Shown: positions 13,409 through 16,618 of the stretch, piece after piece
Numbering within the stretch: the first letter of the stretch is position 1
Layout: each line of letters opens with the position of its first letter
NCBI GenBank assembly: GCA_041748315.1
Contig: JBGTDM010000401.1
Location: 1-16,618, forward strand
Reading direction: 5' to 3'
Length of the DNA stretch: 16,618 bases
From: CALMEE01 sp041748315
GTDB lineage: Bacteria > Planctomycetota > Planctomycetia > Pirellulales > Pirellulaceae
Program-made: the position numbers and the translations under genes
Notes under the pieces: generated by a model
Seen by the model: only the letters and a program-made list of their open reading frames with translations
What the model was told of the DNA's origin: nothing
Database searches by the model: none

Positions 13409-15121
13409 TTAGTCCGACACGGCGCGGTTCCTTGCCGAGAACCCAACCAGGGCAAGCACAACGAATGCGACGACGGAGCCAATCACGAACCCGCCCGTCA
13501 ACGGATCGGCAACGCGAATCATCATCGCTGCGATCGCTTGAACAAGTGCTCCTAAGACACCCAAGATCATCAACAGGTTCCATATCCACATCGAGGCGCC
13601 AGTCGGCTTGTCGGACCCCAAGAGATTTCGGTTGTTCATGAGAGCTAAAAACGAGATATAAGCGATTGGCAACAAGATCGCTCCAAACGTCGAAGCCACC
13701 ACGATTAGCCATGTCCGCGATTCACCTTTCCAGATCAGCCACCAGCACATTCCTACCAACATGGCGATGAATGCGCCAATGAGTCGCCACATCGTGTTGT
13801 CATACCGACTGAAAATTTCTGCAACCGCAAAGCCATTGATCATCATCAAGATGATGATCGTTGAAAACGCCATGGCCAACGCTCCCAGTCCGAACACAAG
13901 ATTGGCCATATTCTGACCCAGCAAGGGTGCCAGTGAATCGGCTAATTGCCGCGAATTAGGCTTGATCAACGTCGCCAGTACTTTTCGTTCCGAGGCGGTC
14001 AGCGATACCGCATAATCAGCCAGCCATTGACGCCGCTCCTGTTCATTCAAACCGCCAAGTGTTTGAATTGCTTCGGCATCGCCCGATTGCTCCAGTCGAG
14101 CGCTGAACAATCCAAGAGCATCATCAAAAAACGTGCTGGTTTGAACAACTTCAGGATCATCACTCAAAAATGACTCGTCGGCCTTTGCATGAAAAGCGTA
14201 TGCCGAAGCAATCACAATACAACTGGTAACAACGATAAATGGTATCGCCAATGCGCCGATCAAATCGAATCGAGCTAATCCTCGAAACGGTTTGTCCCAT
14301 CCTCGAGCCAGCAGTGAGTAAGGCAATAAAAACGTCATGTTTAATCCAACGGCCGTCGCCGTCACGCTCACCATGCTGCTCTGCTGATTGGCGACGATTT
14401 GTTCGGTCCAAAACTGATTTACTTGATCAGGCATATCGGCCGTTAGTCGTTGTATTTCGATTGAGGGATTTGACCATTGCGCCAAATTCGGCACAAATCC
14501 ATACAAAATCCGCCCCCAATCCAGGGAACCATTCATTGTCAAGGAAACGACCACGGCTACGAAACACACCACGACAAACCCCACCAACAGTTTAAGCAAT
14601 ATGTCGAAGGCTATTGATAACCGCCCGGGTCGACAATTCATGGCAACAATACCAAACGCCAACAAACCGATGACCGCGGATACCACGATGCGAAGTTTGG
14701 TCGAATCCTGTGTCTGTCCCAAACTCGTTTGCACCGAGTCGTAGCATAGACTGAACTGCGGCAAAATGAAAATCAAGTTGGCCAGGATGGTCGCGGTCAC
14801 CCAGCCAACGCCTAAGACTGGATTGATGTGTTCGTTGATCGCAAGATACGGGCGTTTGCCGGTTGACAGAGTGACATAACTAATTGCCGCGAGCATGATG
14901 ACGCCGATCGTAATCGCCACCAACTGCAACCATAACATCCCAGTACCACTCAACATTCCCAGATAAAGGGCTCCTCCCAACGAACCCCCACCGAGAGTGA
15001 TAGCGCTTTGCAACCATCCGGGACCAGACAACCTGCCGTAAGCCATTAACGTGGCCAGCGCGCCGCGCGACTGCGCGGTTGTCAAAAGTTCGCGGTTCGA
15101 GTCAATTTTCGTTTTTGACAT
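13409..15121 (-). CDS. Nramp-like integral membrane transporter, divergent, substrate unknown
   Basis: This is a 570-residue protein with about 11 hydrophobic segments. The first helix reads GPGWLQSAITLGGGSLGGALYLG (33-55, first 20 shown as GPGWLQSAITLGGGSL), matching the Nramp opening GPGF-x-DPGN in position, but the metal-binding DPGN is replaced by GGGS. The sixth-helix region has VGLNMTFLLPYSLLARGW where Nramp proteins have the MPH motif, so the second metal-ligand set is also altered. A segment of about 120 residues rich in charged residues (about 315-430) is inserted between later helices, which explains the size compared with about 400-450 for MntH. The fold is therefore Nramp/APC-like, but manganese or iron transport cannot be assumed. 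Magnesium-type Nramp relatives also lack the standard motif. It has no clear Shine-Dalgarno. asnS follows after 84 bp, and trxB lies about 220 bp upstream. Confidence 0.75.
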   Translation of the reverse strand: MSKTKIDSNRELLTTAQSRGALATLMAYGRLSGPGWLQSAITLGGGSLGGALYLGMLSGTGMLWLQLVAITIGVIMLAAISYVTLSTGKRPYLAINEHINPVLGVGWVTATILANLIFILPQFSLCYDSVQTSLGQTQDSTKLRIVVSAVIGLLAFGIVAMNCRPGRLSIAFDILLKLLVGFVVVCFVAVVVSLTMNGSLDWGRILYGFVPNLAQWSNPSIEIQRLTADMPDQVNQFWTEQIVANQQSSMVSVTATAVGLNMTFLLPYSLLARGWDKPFRGLARFDLIGALAIPFIVVTSCIVIASAYAFHAKADESFLSDDPEVVQTSTFFDDALGLFSARLEQSGDAEAIQTLGGLNEQERRQWLADYAVSLTASERKVLATLIKPNSRQLADSLAPLLGQNMANLVFGLGALAMAFSTIIILMMINGFAVAEIFSRYDNTMWRLIGAFIAMLVGMCWWLIWKGESRTWLIVVASTFGAILLPIAYISFLALMNNRNLLGSDKPTGASMWIWNLLMILGVLGALVQAIAAMMIRVADPLTGGFVIGSVVAFVVLALVGFSARNRAVSD

Positions 15122-15225
15122 GAGTTAGGAGCAATCGTTGAAGTCGTTCACAAATTCGGATTCGCCAGGCACTCAAGCGGTTATGTTCATTCAATGTCCA
15201 ATTCGCGGAAAAAACAAGCGAACGA

Positions 15226-15237
15226 TTTGACGTCAAA
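15226..15237. promoter_or_regulatory. 12-bp palindrome upstream of the Nramp-like gene
   Basis: TTTGACGTCAAA is perfectly self-complementary and lies about 105 bp upstream of the Nramp-like ATG, in the gap between trxB and that gene. It includes a TTGACG hexamer, but no matching -10 was found at 16-18 bases on the minus strand. It is an operator candidate only. Confidence 0.2.
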
Positions 15238-15342
15238 CGACCGATCACTGAGCGACCGCCATCGACTCACTCATTGGCGATTCGAGTTGGAATTCTAAAC
15301 TGTTCCACCAATGCCTCAAACGGAGAAACAGTGACCTGCCGG

Positions 15343-16398
15343 TTAAGTACGCTCCGCCAAATATCGCTCTGCGTCCAACGCCGCCATGCAACCGGTTCCG
15401 GCAGACGTAATCGCCTGTCGGTAATAGTCATCAGCGACGTCTCCTGCGGCAAAAACGGCTTCGACACTCGTGTGTGTCCGAAACGGTTTCGTCCAACGCA
15501 GATAACCCTTTTCGTTCATTTCGAGTTTGCCCTTTAAAAATGCTGTGTTCGGTGTATGTCCAATTGCAACGAACATTCCACCGACGGCGATCTCGCGCGT
15601 CGAATCGTCAACTGTACTCTTTAATCGGAGCGACGTCACGGCCTGATCATCTCCAAGTACTTCTTCGACTTCCGAATTCCAGACCATTTCAATCTTGGCG
15701 TGTTGAAGCGCGCGATCCTGCATGATTTTCGAGGCTCGTAGTTCATCACGACGGTGAATCATGTAGATTTTGTCGGCTCCCTGCAGGTTGGCCAAATAAG
15801 TCGCTTCTTCGACTGCGGAATCTCCTCCACCCACGACGGCAAGTGGTTTACCGCGAAAAATTGGCAATGCGCCATCGCAAACGGCACATGCACTGACCCC
15901 TTTGTTCTTATATCTCTCCTCAGACTCGAGCCCTAAATAATTCGCCCGAGCGCCGGTCGCAATAATGATCGTGAGCGCTTCGATCGGCTCACCGTTTGCA
16001 GGAATCAATCGCATGGGTCGGGAGTCGAAATCGACATCAACGATATCATCGCCCACGACTCGAGTCTCAAAATTGATTGCTTGCTGTTTCATCAACTCCA
16101 TCAACTCGACCCCCTGGACGGCATAATGGTATTGACCATCTTTCTTGTGATCGGGTGCCGGAGGGAGGTTCCAATGGCGTTCACGATCCACGGCGGTTTC
16201 CACAAAAGCCCGAATGTTGCCGAACGGGAAACCTGGATAATTCTCAACTTCCGTTGTAAATGCAAGTTGCCCCAGGGGAATCATTTCTGGTTTGGCGGTC
16301 CCTTCATACAGGAGTGGTTTGAGGTTAGCACGCGCGGCATAGATTGCGGCCGACCAACCCGCGGGTCCACTTCCAATAATGACGACTTTTTCTGGCAC
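15343..16398 (-). CDS. trxB: Thioredoxin reductase (NADPH) with an extra segment
   Basis: This is a 351-residue flavoprotein, longer than the usual 310-320. Visible motifs are FAD-binding GSGPAGWSAAIYAARA (9-24), the redox pair CAVC (C171, C174) followed by DGALP, NADPH-binding VVGGGDSAVEEA (188-199), HRRDELRAS (215-223), and the C-terminal FAD motif VFAAGDVADDYYRQAITSAG. It passes electrons from NADPH to thioredoxin. Between the FYPGFP-like turn (YPGFPFG, 54-60) and the conserved VQGVELMELMKQQA helix (about 94-107) there is an additional stretch of about 32 residues with HWNLPPAPDHKKDG, absent in the E. coli enzyme. The GTG start at 16398 has GAGGAG 7 bases upstream. A minus-strand -10 box TATAAT lies about 75 bases before it. 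Confidence 0.94.
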   Translation of the reverse strand: MPEKVVIIGSGPAGWSAAIYAARANLKPLLYEGTAKPEMIPLGQLAFTTEVENYPGFPFGNIRAFVETAVDRERHWNLPPAPDHKKDGQYHYAVQGVELMELMKQQAINFETRVVGDDIVDVDFDSRPMRLIPANGEPIEALTIIIATGARANYLGLESEERYKNKGVSACAVCDGALPIFRGKPLAVVGGGDSAVEEATYLANLQGADKIYMIHRRDELRASKIMQDRALQHAKIEMVWNSEVEEVLGDDQAVTSLRLKSTVDDSTREIAVGGMFVAIGHTPNTAFLKGKLEMNEKGYLRWTKPFRTHTSVEAVFAAGDVADDYYRQAITSAGTGCMAALDAERYLAERT

Positions 16399-16472
16399 TA
16401 ATGTCTCCTCAAACGTATTCGATGTATCCTGGATCGCTCACCCATCTATCACGCTGAAATTGCGAATCGCGG

Positions 16473-16478
16473 ATTATA
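16473..16478 (-). promoter_or_regulatory. -10 box candidate for trxB
   Basis: The minus strand reads CCGTATAATCC, a consensus TATAAT. Its predicted start near 16466 gives a leader of about 68 bases. The -35 region is poor and overlaps a GCCC-CAAGT-GGGC inverted repeat (16488-16500), so an activator may be needed. Confidence 0.4.
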
Positions 16479-16510
16479 CGGCAACCCGCCCCAAGTGGGC
16501 AGTAGTCGAA

Positions 16511-16540
16511 TTGTTATTGTGAAGTCGATCGTTGTAGAAT
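16511..16540 (+). promoter_or_regulatory. Candidate promoter for the plus-strand gene at the right edge
   Basis: TTGTTA (16511-16516), an 18-base spacer and TAGAAT (16535-16540) form a plausible sigma-70-type promoter on the plus strand, with a start near 16547, about 28 bases before the ATG at 16575. Confidence 0.4.
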
Positions 16541-16574
16541 ACAAGGATCAGCACCATTGTACGAGATAACATTT

Positions 16575-16618
16575 ATGAGCACATTGGCGGTTGCATTTGC
16601 AGCTTTTTTCGGATTCAT
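16575..16618 (+). CDS. Start of an unidentified protein with a hydrophobic N-terminus (cut by window edge)
   Basis: The frame begins ATG AGC ACA TTG and encodes MSTLAVAFAAFFGF before the window ends. The run is hydrophobic, so it may be a signal peptide or first membrane helix. The support is the promoter-like sequence just upstream and the divergent arrangement with trxB. There is no Shine-Dalgarno. Nothing more can be said about function. Confidence 0.4.
   Translation, partial: MSTLAVAFAAFFGF

Noticed and set aside
1..16618. CRISPR array, insertion sequence, prophage or toxin-antitoxin locus
   Set aside because: No regularly spaced repeats, transposase, integrase, phage structural gene or small two-gene toxin unit was found anywhere in the window.

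Overview
This window looks like chromosomal DNA from a planctomycete, most likely a marine or freshwater relative of Pirellulales. That is a family-level inference. It rests on a tandem 3-keto-disaccharide hydrolase (DUF1080) protein, a DUF1572/DinB-like protein, exported proteins with CPFC and CCFG cysteine motifs, a thioredoxin reductase with an extra segment of about 30 residues, roughly balanced base composition and inconsistent Shine-Dalgarno sites. No rRNA, tRNA, insertion sequence, integrase, CRISPR array or phage gene was seen. Most genes are on the minus strand.

Left part (1-6470). The left edge cuts a minus-strand DUF3419/BtaA-like aminocarboxypropyl-transferase. Five co-oriented minus-strand genes follow. 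In transcription order they are an ABC ATPase (6467-5772), a MacB/FtsX-type permease (5733-3880), a large exported acidic protein with HEAT-like helices and a CPFC motif (3527-1737), and two DUF3299-like proteins (1727-1038 and 1041-547), the last two overlapping by ATGA. This resembles the Zrg-type zinc-uptake loci of gammaproteobacteria (LolD/FtsX-type ABC pair plus DUF3299), but I see no DUF2796 (ZrgA) gene. The acidic CPFC protein may take its place. This cluster is the best candidate for an undescribed system here.

Middle part (6797-10179). A minus-strand DinB/DUF1572 protein is divergent from a plus-strand pair: a secreted two-domain DUF1080 protein with an extended -10 promoter, and a membrane-anchored SRPBCC protein. 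This pair converges on a minus-strand short HPF/RaiA ribosome hibernation factor, and two related short hairpins lie in the convergent gap.

Right part (10578-16618). Minus-strand genes, in transcription order, are a thioredoxin reductase, a divergent Nramp-like transporter, asparaginyl-tRNA synthetase, a CrcB/Fluc fluoride channel and a voltage-gated cation channel of the bacterial Nav/Cav type with filter TVEGWNE. asnS and crcB are 14 bp apart and probably co-transcribed. A plus-strand gene of which only about 15 codons are visible starts divergently from trxB at the right edge.

Several intergenic regions hold conspicuous inverted repeats (3754-3826, 6503-6536, 6614-6630, 10284-10299, 10439-10479, 15226-15237), which are described separately.
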